Assembly: GCA_031472005.1 (NCBI GenBank)
Contig: PZJY01000004.1
Coordinates: forward strand, 2,516,556-2,580,555
Direction: 5' to 3'
Origin: Tetracladium setigerum
Lineage: Eukaryota > Ascomycota > Leotiomycetes > Helotiales
Length of the DNA: 64,000 bases
Part shown: positions 45,779 to 57,700 of the stretch, piece after piece
Layout of the letters: every line of letters starts with the position of its first letter
How positions within the stretch are numbered: position 1 is the stretch's first letter
Translations under genes and position numbers: made by a program
Notes under the pieces: generated by a model
Databases searched by the model: none
Seen by the model: the letters and a program-made list of their open reading frames with translations, nothing else
What the model was told of the DNA's origin: nothing

Positions 45779-48368
45779 TTTGTGATGATATAGATGATAG
45801 CTCGAGAATTGTTGCTGTTGTAGCCCGAGGGGATGATACTTCACGAGGCTGGGACCAGAAGTAGTTCGATCAAGTCGCAATGGCCGAGTCGTCCATCCAG
45901 TATCCACTCATCAAAAGATCTAAATCATCGAAAGGGTCTAAATTCTCGAAATGTCGCAGTCGATCGCGATCGCAATTGCACTTCAGACTTAGAGGTCAGT
46001 CCAAAGGAATACCAGACTCCTCGATTTCAACAGCAAACAACGAGTAGCGAATGTTGGCGACGAAAGCTACGGATATTCAAGACGACGAGGAGCAAGTTTA
46101 ACAAAACCGGTTGCACACAGAGAAGTGGCGACAGTGAGGTTATGTATATGGCCGGCCAGTGTGGAGAGGTCGAGGGGTGTGCTGCAGTGCGACCCACGAC
46201 AGGCCAAAGTTCCTGCAGGTGCTGGTAGCCGTCACCCACGTTCCAACCGCCGGGTCTATTGCTCGCACTCGAAAGGGCAAGCTGCTGGTCCGATTTGGTC
46301 GAGGAAGTGAATTTGCAAGCAGATAATTGGAGGTGTGAAGAGCCTGGCACGCCGAGGGATGTCAAAAGCCGGCGGTTCAGAGAGTGAGAATATTGGCTCT
46401 CAACCCCAACTGCACCTCCCTTCACTTATCGAGCCGCTAGTGCTGTACTTTACTGTAGGAGGATACTGGAGCTACCGAATCCCGATATCAGTCATGCAAG
46501 AACTTGAATGATGCGTTGCCAACTGCAGTAGTGGTGATGTAGCATATGTGAGTTGCTTGCGTGGAAGGGGAAAGCTGTTGGTTTGGCCTGTCGAGCAGCA
46601 GATAAAGGATGTGAAAGCGGAAAAATATGATGGATCAGAGAGCAATAGAGGGAGGAAATAGGAGACCAGATTCCCTTCTGACTCTCTCTTCCCAGTTCAG
46701 ACTCGATAGCGGTTCATGATCTCAGAATCAGAGCCAGTGAGCTTCTGAACAGACAGACCACACCCACCCCGCCATATCGTCTCCCTTGTCCGGCTCTTTA
46801 CGAGCTCAAAGGAAGCATGCGAATCAGAGCCCCCAACCGCCCAAGGATTGTGTGATGGGTTGAACATGAGGAAAGCAAAATTCTGATAATGAGCCAATGA
46901 AGGAGGGATGCTGGAGGATGGCTTGATGTCCGCTGCCGTTCCTGAGCGCAGAGAGCGGTAAGACAGACGCTGTGATTTGCTGCTTGAATCTCGCTTGAGT
47001 CGGTGGTCGGGATGCTGGCTGACTTCCCGCATCGTGACCGCCGCTCCCTCGATTTGGTACTTGGCAAATCACCTGGGCATGCTGCAATACCCTGATCATT
47101 TGGATCACGTATGATTGTTGGTGATATAAAAGTGTTGTGTTCTCTCCCTTGCTAAGAAGAATGTCCTAAGTGGGTCGAACTAGTCAAAGTATACTAATCC
47201 TTATCGAGAGCACTTCGCGTAGGTAAGCAAGACTACCATCATCTGGCACGTGACCATACTACGGAAGAACCGGCTGGCGATGCGAAGTGTTGGGAGGCGC
47301 TTACTAACCACCAACTCCCATCAAGGAAATTCCCAGCCTCGATCATCCAAAACATCTCTATTTAAGGTGAGATGAAGCGAGGTTTCCATAGCCAAGGATC
47401 AACGTCATGCACGCCTTGAGACTTTGTAGGACAATCCCAAGCGAGCAGGCGAGCCACAGCCGTTTGGAACTTCTAGACGGGCCTAGACTCTTCTACTTTT
47501 GTTTTAGATACAGAACATCCTGTAGATCCTCAAAAGTGCGATTTGCAACAAAAAGCCTCCTTGTTGATGAATCGTCGAGGGAGAGGGAAGTTGGTTTGGG
47601 AGGAGAGGTTCTAGAGTGTCGATCCGAGAAGTTGCGATGTGCAACAGATCTGCTTTCCAGTGGCCTGGATCGTTGAAATATGGCAGGAAAGACACGATGT
47701 GGTAACGCACGACGATGATCTTCGAAAGTGCGACTTGCAACAGAGAGTGACTCTTCCTGATGTTGGTGGTTGCTGTCTTGGTTGTGACTATTCCTGGCAC
47801 TATACATACACAGCACTGGAGAGCAAGGAAGCAAGAGAAGGACGCCGACGAGCTGCTAGAAATGACTTGTAAGGCTGCTATTAGTATGGTAATGTCTCTA
47901 AATCACAAAATCTATTCCACACACACACAGAATCAAGTAATATTTTATGCTCGTCTCATTGCATGTATCTATGAAGACTCGCAAGACCAATACAATATAC
48001 AGAATCTCAAACCAAAAGAAAGGGGTATCATCTCTCCATCTCGAAAATAACGCCACCCAAATGCTCTCCTCCCATCGTACAGTATCATATGTTGGCAAAT
48101 GCAACACCCACCACTCATCCATCGTAATAGTATCAACGCCAATTTTGGTGTGAAGAAAAGAGAAAATGACATCCAGACCTTCGCATCGTGTGCTTAGCTA
48201 CACAATGATCGAAAGGTAGGATGGAAGAAGCCCGATAGTCGATCTGCAGAGCACCATAATCGTGAGAATTGCTTCCCACAAGTAAGGATGTTCCAGAATA
48301 GAAAGGGGTAAACCGTGCAAGGATCCATACTCATACAACCAGCGTTCCAATATTAAAAGCTTCCCCCA
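45779..48368. other. Intergenic between ferric reductase promoter and spp1 3' end
   Basis: About 2.6 kb. The first kilobase is the ferric reductase upstream region. Minus-strand frames at 46027-46425 and 46697-47108 have no domain. A short dispersed repeat occurs at 47.5-47.7 kb. Confidence 0.35.
47528..47742. repeat. Three short degenerate repeats spaced about 95 bases
   Basis: Related copies of the form TCGAAAGTGCGACTTGCAACA occur near 47530-47552, 47620-47645 (most diverged) and 47720-47742. The first and third share about 18 of 21 bases. Same orientation; meaning unknown. Confidence 0.45.
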
Positions 48369-50500
48369 TCAATACGCCATCTTAGCTCTATTCTCGGCGT
48401 AGAAAGCCTTCGTAGCCTCTCTAGTCTCCGCATCTTCAATGATCGATACCATAGTTTTGTTCAATTCTTCAATCTTAGCCTCGTAGTTCTTCTGAGCCTC
48501 CGTGAATTCTTGATTGTGCATTTCGCGCCAGCCAAGGTGCTTACATTTCCGGACAGGGGTGAGACACATATCCCTCGCGAACTCCGGGGCAAGTCCATTG
48601 GTTTGAACGAGGGAGTTGGGAACAGGCATTCGCTTGCTGATGTACTGAGTTTCGGCTGTACGTGGACCAAGTGTGCCAGTGCTGTAGGCGAGCTTGGCCT
48701 CATCGGTAGCGAACCAGGCTTGAAATTGGTCTGCGTTGAATGCTAGGCGACCATCATAACCACAGATAGCAGACTTGTTGTCTTTACCAAGTTGCTGGGC
48801 GGCGCGTTTGGCTCGTTCATGGGCCATGTTAAGAAGCTTGACTTGATTTTGAAGGTCGATGATACGATTGGCATACGTAGCTTTGAGTTGATTTGTAATC
48901 GTGACAACATCCTCCTCATTGTGAGTAAGAAATTTGAGACCAAGGGGGTGATCTACACGCGTTAGCCGAAAATCACAAAGGTTTACGAGCTCTCGACTTA
49001 CCAGGATCACGGTCAACATCAGGAAGTTTAGGTTTTTGGCCCAATTGATGAAAGGCTTCGTGTGTAGGGCAAGCTCTCAAGAGAGCAGCAACTTCGCCGC
49101 GGTTCAATGCTCCTCCTTTTGATGGCGCCGTATCCTTGCGAATCATATGCCAAACGCTGTTCCAAAACTCCTCCTTGTGTTCTTCGCTGCAGTACTTGCT
49201 TGGTTGATGAGGGGGATTGTCATTAACTCGAGCGGGTCTTCGACAGGTCTTGTTGATATTGTAAAGTCGGCAGATTCGCTTGAAGTTTGTACGGAACTCG
49301 TCCTTGGTACAGTCATTGCAAACGAAGCGGTCAACCAAAAGATCTCTAACATCCTCATCGGCTATCTTCATGCATCGGGGGTGAAACCATCCTTCACAAC
49401 CAGCACACTCGATCATCAAGGAATGGTCGTCCGGCTTCCGGCAAATACAGTACAAGGTACCGCTTCTAGTGCTTGTATCGCTGTCATCATCGGACTGTGC
49501 ATCGGGGACAGTTGGTGCCGGGGTCTCGCTGGCGCGGTTGGAACTTGTTGGAGTAGTCGCATCTGCAAGATTCAATTAGTCAATCGAGTACAGAACTCGT
49601 GTGCAGTAATGTGTGACTTACGTTCGCGTTTCTGCTTCTTGTGAGACCGCTTTACAAGCGGTGCAGCCGTCCCTCTCTTGTTAAATGGCTTTGCGATTGT
49701 GGCGATTACTGGGACTGGAACTGGAGTAGCACGACTGGATGTGGGTGCAGCAGAGGATCCCTTCTTATTACGTCCCTCGAACTTAATCTTCTCGGAGATG
49801 CTCATAGCAACCGCATCGTTGGAAGGTGTAGCATCGCGAGAGCCAGACGACTCAACGCCCGAGGTAACCTTCACAGGGGAAATTTGGGAGCCTCGAGGCT
49901 TTGCTGGCGCACGAGGTAGGATTCCCGCCGCCTCTTTAGCTTTCTTCTCCTCTAGCATGATGTATGCTAGGGCTCGCGTCTCGCCTGATTGACGATATTT
50001 TCGTGAGTTATTGGCGTCCTTGCCATGCTTGTTGTACATGCGCGAATCAGCAGCCGTATAAATCTTGTTCCAGTATGCGTCGTCTTCTCCAGGTGGGGTA
50101 GGTGCCGCCTCTGGGTACTTGTACTTGAAGTTCGGGGCGTTATTGGAGACTGCGGGCGTAGATTGGGCAAGGACAGCAGAAACAAGGCTCGAGGAGCTTT
50201 GCGCAGCGGGGGATGTTGAGGGGGAGGAGGGTGCAGGGACAGCTGGGTTGACCTTTGCTGGAGGGGGGATGCTTTTGAGAGAAGAGCATTCAGCCTACGG
50301 AGACAGAAATGGTTAGTCCAATCTGTTTATTGAGAGTAATGCTATCAACAAGAGATGTCAAGCGTTGTCTGAAGAATAGAAATTTTGACAGTAGATTATT
50401 CTGTTGCTGAACTGAAAGACACATTGTAACTTACCTCGTCATGGCTGGGTGGTAGGTTGGCGGCAGTAGCCGCGCGGTTGGCAGCCTCAATAGTGTCCAT
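48369..50500 (-). CDS. spp1: COMPASS (Set1C) subunit Spp1 / CXXC1-like PHD-finger protein
   Basis: Nuclear reader that binds trimethylated H3K4 and tunes Set1 methyltransferase. Exons 50500-50435, 50294-49622, 49562-49002 and 48952-48369 join in frame to 627 residues. The N-terminal half is disordered and Pro/Ala/Ser-rich, with a conserved YWNKIYTAADSRMYNK block near residue 90 and basic KRSHKKQKR. The PHD finger (Cys285, Cys287, Cys299, Cys302, His307, Cys310, Cys328, Cys331) reads YCICRKPDDHSLMIECAGC then GWFHPRC. It is followed by the Spp1-specific Cys/His zinc segment (RLYNINKTCRRPAR, SKYCSEEHKEEFW) and a C-terminal coiled coil with further Cys (CGYDGRL, DMCLTPVRKCKHLGW). This order is diagnostic for Spp1/Cps40/CXXC1 C-terminal halves; the CXXC finger of animals is absent. 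Confidence 0.92.
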
Positions 50501-51034
50501 CTCGTGAAATTTCGTCTGTGGTTTGGATTCAACAAGTTGGATGGAAAGGGAAACAATAAAGGTGAATGGGAGAGGGGATGGACAATTGTAAAAGTCGCGG
50601 ATCGCGTCTCCTGAGCTTAGTCAGCTAGGCATGCAAGGCTAACACAGCCTTGCTGGACCCCTGCATCCATTTCAGCCTTAGCTCTCAGCCCTGTTTCTCT
50701 TTCTCCACTCTTGCAGGATTGTGTTTTAGAATTCGCTCAAGTCAACATAATTATTTTTGAATTTCACATGTTGGTTGCGTGGATCGTATAGTTTTGAGCT
50801 AATTCCTTCGATTTTGTTCTTTTCACTCAGAGGTATACACTTTTAGTGACTTGGAAGTAGTGAAGAATGCTCATGAAACGATAAGATATGCATAATATCG
50901 TGGATTTTATATCTCACATAACATAAGGTAGGGAAAGAGGGATTTTTTGGTAAAGTTTTCAATACGCGACTACAAGAGGTTGTCAACAACGAGGGTTGCC
51001 TCTAGAAAGTAAAATAACGCTCAACGAGAAAGTA
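50501..51034. other. Intergenic upstream of spp1
   Basis: spp1 promoter and 3' flank of the next minus-strand ORF; AT-rich, with a short pyrimidine stretch near 50695-50715. Confidence 0.4.
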
Positions 51035-51340
51035 TTATGTATTCATACGGATTTCATCAACCCAAAACATAAGCAAGTAAAGAAAACCTTCCACAACCGA
51101 GTACCGCCCAATACATCCAGTCCACCAGTAACGGCTACACAAGTCGAGAGCCATGAGCCGAAGAAATATATTTGGCACAAAAAATCCAACCGTAACAGAT
51201 CCCTCGAGTAGGCCACCAACACCTTGATAGATTCCGACACTTTTGGGTATTAACATAAGAAGAGAAACCCAGAAAACATAACAACTCCAGATCAAATGAG
51301 CCGCGAGGCATCCTATCTTTCCAGCCGTGAGGCCCATATC
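51035..51340 (-). CDS. Possible small membrane protein, incomplete or frame-broken
   Basis: I do not recognise this. From the ATG at 51340 a frame of 101 residues reads MGLTAGKIGCLAAHLIWSCY and has hydrophobic stretches (VFWVSLLMLIPKSVGIY, SVTVGFFVPNIFLRLMAL). The related frame just upstream (about 51441-51360, with WWEHFANALALAKYKKNR) would join it as GLTPSELKKQDMGLTAG only if the C6 run at 51356-51361 (minus strand) had one base fewer or two more. The upstream end is 8 bases from the stop of the CNL1-like gene, leaving no room for a normal promoter. It may be a relic. Confidence 0.28.
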   Translation of the reverse strand, partial: DMGLTAGKIGCLAAHLIWSCYVFWVSLLMLIPKSVGIYQGVGGLLEGSVTVGFFVPNIFLRLMALDLCSRYWWTGCIGRYSVVEGFLYLLMFWVDEIRMNT

Positions 51341-51448
51341 TTGCTTCTTCAACTCGCTGGGGGGTCAACCCCTGAGTTCTGTTTTTCTTATATTTGGCCA
51401 ATGCCAACGCGTTTGCGAAATGTTCCCACCATTTATCCGTATATTATA

Positions 51449-51967
51449 TCATCGTCGGTGTCGCCTTGAATGTCCAGAGCTGTCCCCATGATGATGGCGA
51501 TGTCGACGACTGCTAGAACCAGCCTGGTCCAAGTCCGCCTCCATCTCTGCTACCCTTTGTCTGAAATTCCTGACCATCTCTCGAATATTGCTTATCTTAT
51601 CAAAATCCGCCTCCAGCTCGTCAATCTGCCTCAATATATCATGGAATCGGGCAATCTCGGCGTCCGCGGTTGCAATCGCATTCCCTGCCCTGTCGTATTG
51701 TTGCTGAACCACCAGTTGTGATTGTTCTGATAGATAATCCAACCGTGCTGATATTTGCTGCAAGAGACGATCGAAATGCCGACCGAGTGCGGCGAGGGAG
51801 TGGCCATCGAGGAGGAGGAGGCCCTGAGAGGAGGCACGAGAGGCAGCACGAGAAGAAGAGCCGCCGGCAGTTGAGGCAGCGGCTTGTTGATGATGTCGAA
51901 GGAGGGCAATCTCTTCGTTGGTCAGACCGAGTTGCGTGTCTGGGACCGTATTTGACTCTGAGGCCAT
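51449..51967 (-). CDS. BLOC-1 complex subunit CNL1-like coiled-coil protein
   Basis: Likely a subunit of the endosomal BLOC-1 complex, which acts in endosome-to-vacuole maturation and Rab5 regulation in fungi. Single exon, 172 residues from ATG 51967. The N-terminus is short and disordered (LGLTNEEIALLRHHQQAA, Ser-rich). The core is a helical coil (about 55-150), LAALGRHFDRLLQQISARLD then AGNAIATADAEIARFHDILR and IDELEADFDKISNIREMVRN. Its heptads and helix breaks align by eye with the yeast Cnl1 pattern (YDYLL..., FKELL...LENHYEMLNQL). The tail is a low-complexity His/Arg/Ser stretch. Other small coiled-coil families (KxDL, for example) are the main alternatives. Confidence 0.6.
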   Translation of the reverse strand: MASESNTVPDTQLGLTNEEIALLRHHQQAAASTAGGSSSRAASRASSQGLLLLDGHSLAALGRHFDRLLQQISARLDYLSEQSQLVVQQQYDRAGNAIATADAEIARFHDILRQIDELEADFDKISNIREMVRNFRQRVAEMEADLDQAGSSSRRHRHHHGDSSGHSRRHRR

Positions 51968-52059
51968 GGCCAACTAGCAGAGTTGTCTGCGTGCTGGGAG
52001 CGGAGGAATTGATGTGGACGTCGACACCCTCACGGAGAGCTGCTCGGGTGCTGTAAACT

Positions 52060-52497
52060 TCATGGTAATTGTTCTGCAGATAGTATCATCACATAGAGCT
52101 CCCCGTGGTGGAAGTTGAAGTTTGGTGATTGCGGGATGTAATGCGACGGCCCAATCCAACAGGTGTGTATCACAAAATGGCGGAATATTTTGTTTTTTGG
52201 ATGGAAAGAGGGCTGCTGATCAGCTGAGAGTTGGCGATGCGGTCGACCGCTTTGGAAATATAATTGCCGCTCCCCGAATTCAAGTACGAATATGATTACT
52301 CCAAACACAGCTGCCTCGTCGAAATCCTCGATAACGATACAAAATGATGAGATGGAAGACCGCCCGTCGTCAAAGGCGCTGATGGACGAGTTGTCATAGG
52401 CCAAATAAACGCTGGAGGTGAAGACGGAAGGACGAGGCCTCGATCTGCGAATCTGGGGTCTAGCGTTACGTGAAACAATTTGTGGTAGGGCCGTCAT
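52060..52497 (-). CDS. Uncharacterised ORF
   Basis: A 145-codon frame from ATG 52497 (MTALPQIVSRNARPQIRRSR). It is basic at the start, then Ser-rich with a hydrophobic patch (EAAVFGVIIFVLEFGE). No family recognised. A GTAACG donor-like site shortly after the start could mark an intron. The orientation matches the CNL1-like gene. It may be chance sequence. Confidence 0.22.
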   Translation of the reverse strand: MTALPQIVSRNARPQIRRSRPRPSVFTSSVYLAYDNSSISAFDDGRSSISSFCIVIEDFDEAAVFGVIIFVLEFGERQLYFQSGRPHRQLSADQQPSFHPKNKIFRHFVIHTCWIGPSHYIPQSPNFNFHHGELYVMILSAEQLP

Positions 52498-53256
52498 TGT
52501 GGTGGTGGGTGGATCGCCCGTGCACAACTCTCCCAAGAGCCGCTATGCAAATGTATAACTTTTGTATAATTATTTGCCATGTCCTCGATCATTTTCAGCA
52601 TCAACTCATGCATGCTTTCATCTCGTCTTTATGTGTACCTGAACCGTCGACATTATCCAAATTGGCCCAGAATGTATGATATCAGCTGTTGTTGACAAAG
52701 CTCAACCCCTCAATAATTGACCCTCAATGCCGGAATGCTTGCCTCCGTTTGTCACCATCTTCAACAGCGTAAACCTAGCAAAGATGGAGAGAACTAGCCT
52801 GATGTTGACGTTGGTTTATTAAACTGCAGATAATCCATGCTCAAAACAACCCCTCTCAGGAATTCAGGGACGACATTCCCCCAGACTGAGGCCTCTTCTC
52901 CCTGCACATCGTCGACCTGGGCTCGAATTTCCTGTTAAACTCCTCGGTTGACTTCCGGATACTCAACAGATTTTCACTTTTGGAACCACAAGAGGTGATT
53001 GCTCCGGCACGGTTAATGAACTTCTCATGTTTGGCGACACTCAAGGATGGATGATGGGTTGTTGCATAGTACCTGTTGCCTTTTGTCCGAGATGGACAAT
53101 CCATTTTTGCAGGAGCTTGTCATCCACTATGCTGAGAGCTTCGAGGCACTCGTTATTGATAAAGCCTGAGTGGTCCCCATTTCTGTCATCGTTTCCTTCT
53201 CCCCTCTTTCTCCATCTCCATTCTACTGTGAATTCAGCTTTGTGCAAACCTTCAAG
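52498..53256. other. Intergenic upstream of the esterase
   Basis: Contains the esterase promoter and leader, ending in a CT-rich stretch at 53200-53225 just before the ATG. No further gene recognised. Confidence 0.4.
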
Positions 53257-54777
53257 ATGAAGCTTTCCATTGTGTTCTCATCTCTGGCAGCGTTTGCGAG
53301 CATCGCATCTGCAACTATCTTCCAAAATGGTCAAGAACGAATTACAAACTATCCAGACACTAAGGTCGATCCAAAGAAATATGATTTCAAGACCTACTCA
53401 CCCGGCTCTTCCGAAATCAGCTACAAAGGCAGATGGGACTCCAAGTTTATATCCTGGTTCAGTGCTCCCGGTCTGAAGTTCGCTTTCACGGGAAAGGTAG
53501 TTGCCATAACGTTTGGCAAAGAAACAATCGATACAACTCTTGTTGCCTACCGAATCAGTGGCCAGGATTGGCAATTCACAAATGTCACCTCGGGCGCGAC
53601 TCACTTGCTTGTGAGCCCCAGTACCCCATCAGTAGATCTCACAGCGCCGATCAACCCAAAGACTTTTGAACTCCGTGTGACAAACTGGGAGTATGGAGTT
53701 CAGATCGCAAAGGTTTGTGAAATTTTCAAATAGTTACGTAGAGGGAAGTTACTGATGTATGATTTAGGTCCATGTTGCCAAGGGAGAAAAGCTCATCAAA
53801 ATTCCCAACTTTCCAAGAATGATTGAAGTAATTGGCGACTCTTTATCCCAGGGTTATACTGCCTCCTATGAGGGTCTTTCAAGTAAGCATCAGATCAAAT
53901 ATTAAGTTCATCATTGAAAAATATACTCATTTGTGAACCAGGTTACGCCTATGGACTTGCCGCTGGCTTTGGCAACACAGAATACTCCATCACAGCTTTC
54001 TCTGGTATTTGTTTACAAGACAAATTATGTTGGGGACATAATCGAGGAATGCTTTACCAATGGTTCCGCACTTCGGATGTGAGTGGCCGAGCAGGAAAGA
54101 TCTATGGAGATAAGCCACCACTATGGGATTTCAAGAAGCAGCAAGCAGCGGACATTGTTATCATCAACCTTGGCACAAATGATGGCAACTCATACAATCT
54201 TCCTGATCCAGGTATGCACGCTTCTCGCGCAGATAAGTTTTCAACAGTATGTCAAATACTGACTGCACCATAGTTGCGTATGTTGCTCAATACAAAATGC
54301 TCATCTCGGGTGTCCACACCATCTGGCCAAAAGCACAAGTCATTCTCTTGGTACGCCCTATCTCCCCCTCCCTCCCCAACTTACCAAGACTAACACGGCC
54401 AGGGACTCGTTGGAGGTTTTGGCGCCGACGGCAATTCCTACGGCCAAGGCCCGCTTTTCGTCAACGAAATCCAGGAAGTCTACAAGTACTTCAACACACG
54501 GGACTACCTCTCCAACCCAGTCCTCTACGACCACCTAAAAAACAAAACGTACACATCCAACAAGCCCACGGCACCGTTCGTTCACTACTTCAACACGACG
54601 GGCATAATGCAACATAATGATTATGGTCCAAAATGGCACCCGACTGATGTTGGCCACATCAAGTTGGCGAGCCATCTGATGCAGTATATCAAGTTGAAGT
54701 TTGATTGGGCGTTGTATGCCACTGGGCCAGAGGTGTTGAGTGGAACCACTTATTGGAATGACCAGGATGCGTATTAG
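53257..54777 (+). CDS. Secreted SGNH/GDSL carbohydrate esterase (CE2-type architecture)
   Basis: Probably removes acetyl groups from xylan or another plant-wall glycan. Five exons (53257-53712, 53768-53882, 53942-54211, 54274-54350, 54403-54777) join in frame to 430 residues. The signal peptide is MKLSIVFSSLAAFASIASA. An N-terminal beta domain (about 20-155, YKGRWDSKFISWFSAPGLKFAF) precedes the SGNH hydrolase domain. Nucleophile Ser177 is in VIGDSLSQGY; LGTND marks block III; Asp388 and His391 are in WHPTDVGH. The beta-domain plus SGNH order is that of CE2 acetylxylan esterases. Two to three N-glycosylation sequons (NVT, NKT, NTT) are visible. Neighbouring genes are not wall enzymes, so this is a dispersed secretome gene. 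Confidence 0.88.
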
Positions 54778-54791
54778 TTGCAAGTAGGATT

Positions 54792-57700
54792 TTAGGTGGG
54801 TGGTGATGAAAAAAAAACATTCGTCATGTGCGATGGAACTCTCTGGTCAGGGCTGGGAGGGCGTCCAGGAGTCTTTCTGCATGTATGAGAGTATCTCAAT
54901 GTACATCCCATTTCCAAGGTAAATCCGTAAGTTTGAGGAACATTGGCATCAAAACCGTTGTGGATCAGCAGATCAAGTATTCCAGCGGTCTCTTGACTCT
55001 GTTGTAGATAGCTACCCAAACCATAGGCGTGATTGAGCAGATCATTTACATTGGCACCGAGCTCGATTAAGGTCCTGACCATTTTGATCTTCACCTCGAT
55101 GAGACTAAGGCTCTGTACACCTTGTAAAAGAGCTGTCCATCCATTAGTATCAGAAGCATTGAGATTGGCACCTCTTTGTACCAAGAATCTCATCAATTCG
55201 GGGCCATTGCCCCAAGTAGCAGTGGGGTCCTCCCACAAGAATCTAGCGATTCTATCCCAATACCAGCGTTCATAAGCCACGTAGCGGTCCTGCAAATTTG
55301 TTCAACTTTGTCAAACAATGTCCCCAGCGTGTTTGTGTGAGTTGCCATCACGTTAAAATGCAAGGAGATTGAAACCACCCTTGTTTTGTGCGTTGATATC
55401 GGCACCAAGTCGACATGACATATCTAGAGTATCTAGGACATCAACTGAACCCCATCCAACTACCTGAAATAGCGGGGTGTTCTCAAATCCATCGCGCCAA
55501 TTGAAGTCTTCAGAGTGTACCCGCAGAATTTCGAGAGCTTTCCGAGTCGTGTTTGTGTCCACTCGGCCGAAACGCTGGAAGATTTTGTGCATGGCGCACT
55601 CACCTCTTGTGTCGCTCCATTCAGGTCAAAATTTTGTATTCGTGCGCCGCGTTCCAGTAATATTTGAACAACCGATGCGTGGGGGTTCCAAGCTGCTACC
55701 GTAAGTGCCGAACGAGTGCTTTCGGGATTGTTATAGTAAGAATATTTTGCCCTTCCTTGAGTGATCACACGAGTATTGATATCCGCGCCATTGTCTATTA
55801 GATGTTCCACCATGCTTCTTAGACGTAGTATGCTGCGAGCCACAATCCTTGTCTATCAACCTCAACCAACACGAACGGATAATATCTCTTGATCCTTCTC
55901 CCATGCTCTGAATGTAGTATATCAATTACATCGATTAGAGGATGTGTGGTCTGGAATAGCCTCAATATCATCTGCTGATCCGAGTCCGCCAGATTTGCCA
56001 TTCGGGCATGATGACCCCAGTTGTGGGAAGCATAGAAGTAGAGCGCATGTTGCTTCATGAAGTCGTTTAATTCCCCTTTAACTTCTGGAATTCCATTCCG
56101 GAAATCGTCAAAGAGGAGGTAGGTGAGACATGATGACAATAGTAATCTATGTCCTCCTGAAAACAGAGTTTCCTGGACGTGTGGTTTAGAAAAATACTCT
56201 TGAGCAGTATAGTGGACCAACTGCACGATGCCCGCTGTTGTTTCCACATTGACGAGCCCTGCACAGACAGAAATCATAGTGTCGACGCTTACGAGATCGT
56301 CTTCACTCAGCTGTTCGAGACCCTCTTCCACTGCTACTGCATGTTGAGGTTCGCTTATGGTGAGCGGTGTCAACGACAATGAAAGCCATGTCAGGATTGT
56401 TCGGGCAAGTCGGCTGTCATCTTCGTTCTGATTGTTGATTCTCTGTATGACTTCATCATAAGTCTCAAATATTCCGGTTGGTAGGGTCGGAAGCGCTTTT
56501 CGGACCGCGTTCGGTGTTTGCTTCGAAGAGAGCGAGTCCATATGTAGTTTTACTAGCAGGAACCTTGAAAGTAGAGACACTTAGCTTCAAGTCATTCGGG
56601 ATACAGATGCTGAGGAGCCAGGTATTGATGGAAAGGTATACTAGAGAACAGAACTTACATTTTCTGGGCCCTTTGAATCACAGCCGATCTGATCTCGTCG
56701 AAAAGTTCTGGTTTCCGTTTGATGTGGCTTTCCAACCGCCCGCTGAGATGGCCAGAAATGTACTTGATCACGTCCGATTCTTTCGCAGTAATTTCAATCG
56801 ACTGACAATTTTCAAAGTATTCCGAAATTGAAACGGATGCTCGACTCGTCATGAGTATGTTACAGCCACCATGTAATCGACCCAGCTGCTGTAAGAAGAT
56901 ATGGCGGCCATTGTTCTTGTCAGAGCACTCATCAAGTGCGTCCACAATGATGTACACTGATTTGGCCCTGCCAAGTTGTTGTAAAAGATCGAACACTTCG
57001 TCAAGTGATAGCCGTGAAGCGCTCTTCTGATGCTTGTCGTACAACCCTGCTACATTATCTAGTATTCCTGCTTGGCTGTCCAGTATCTGAGAAAGTAGAC
57101 TCGACATGAGGTAGATCGGGGTCGTCGCCGCGGTATCTTTGTAATCACAAAAACACACAAGCCACTGTATTCTGCCCATCTTCTCGAACCCGCTCTTCCA
57201 ATTCGCTCATGGCTACACAACTTGACTTTTATTAGATGGAATCTCTTATTTGACATGTGGCAGATACTTACGCCAGGATTGTCTTGCCCGCACCGGCTAT
57301 TCGATTGTAAGTATTACAAGTCAATTCACCTCCATGTACAGAAGACTTACGAATACCGGGACACCACAAACTTTCCCTCCACCAGCTACCCACTCACGGA
57401 AAGATGGATGCTCAAGAAACCAACTTCCAGTGCCTGGTTGCCATTGACGAAGCTTGGTTCTATATGTCTCGCGAGCTTTGTCTGCCGAAATCCACGAAAT
57501 GATCTTCTCTCGTTGCAGTCTCGCAGAGTTTTCTTCGCCTCGATTAGCACATACTCATGGATCGATACACCTCTTAATATCTACCTTTCTCGGTCATCCG
57601 AAGTTTTTCTACGCCTTCCTCTACTGCTGAAAGGCCATGTGAAGTGCTGGTATTGTAGCTGTGTCCGTCTTGATCGATCTAGTGATATCACTGAAGGCTA

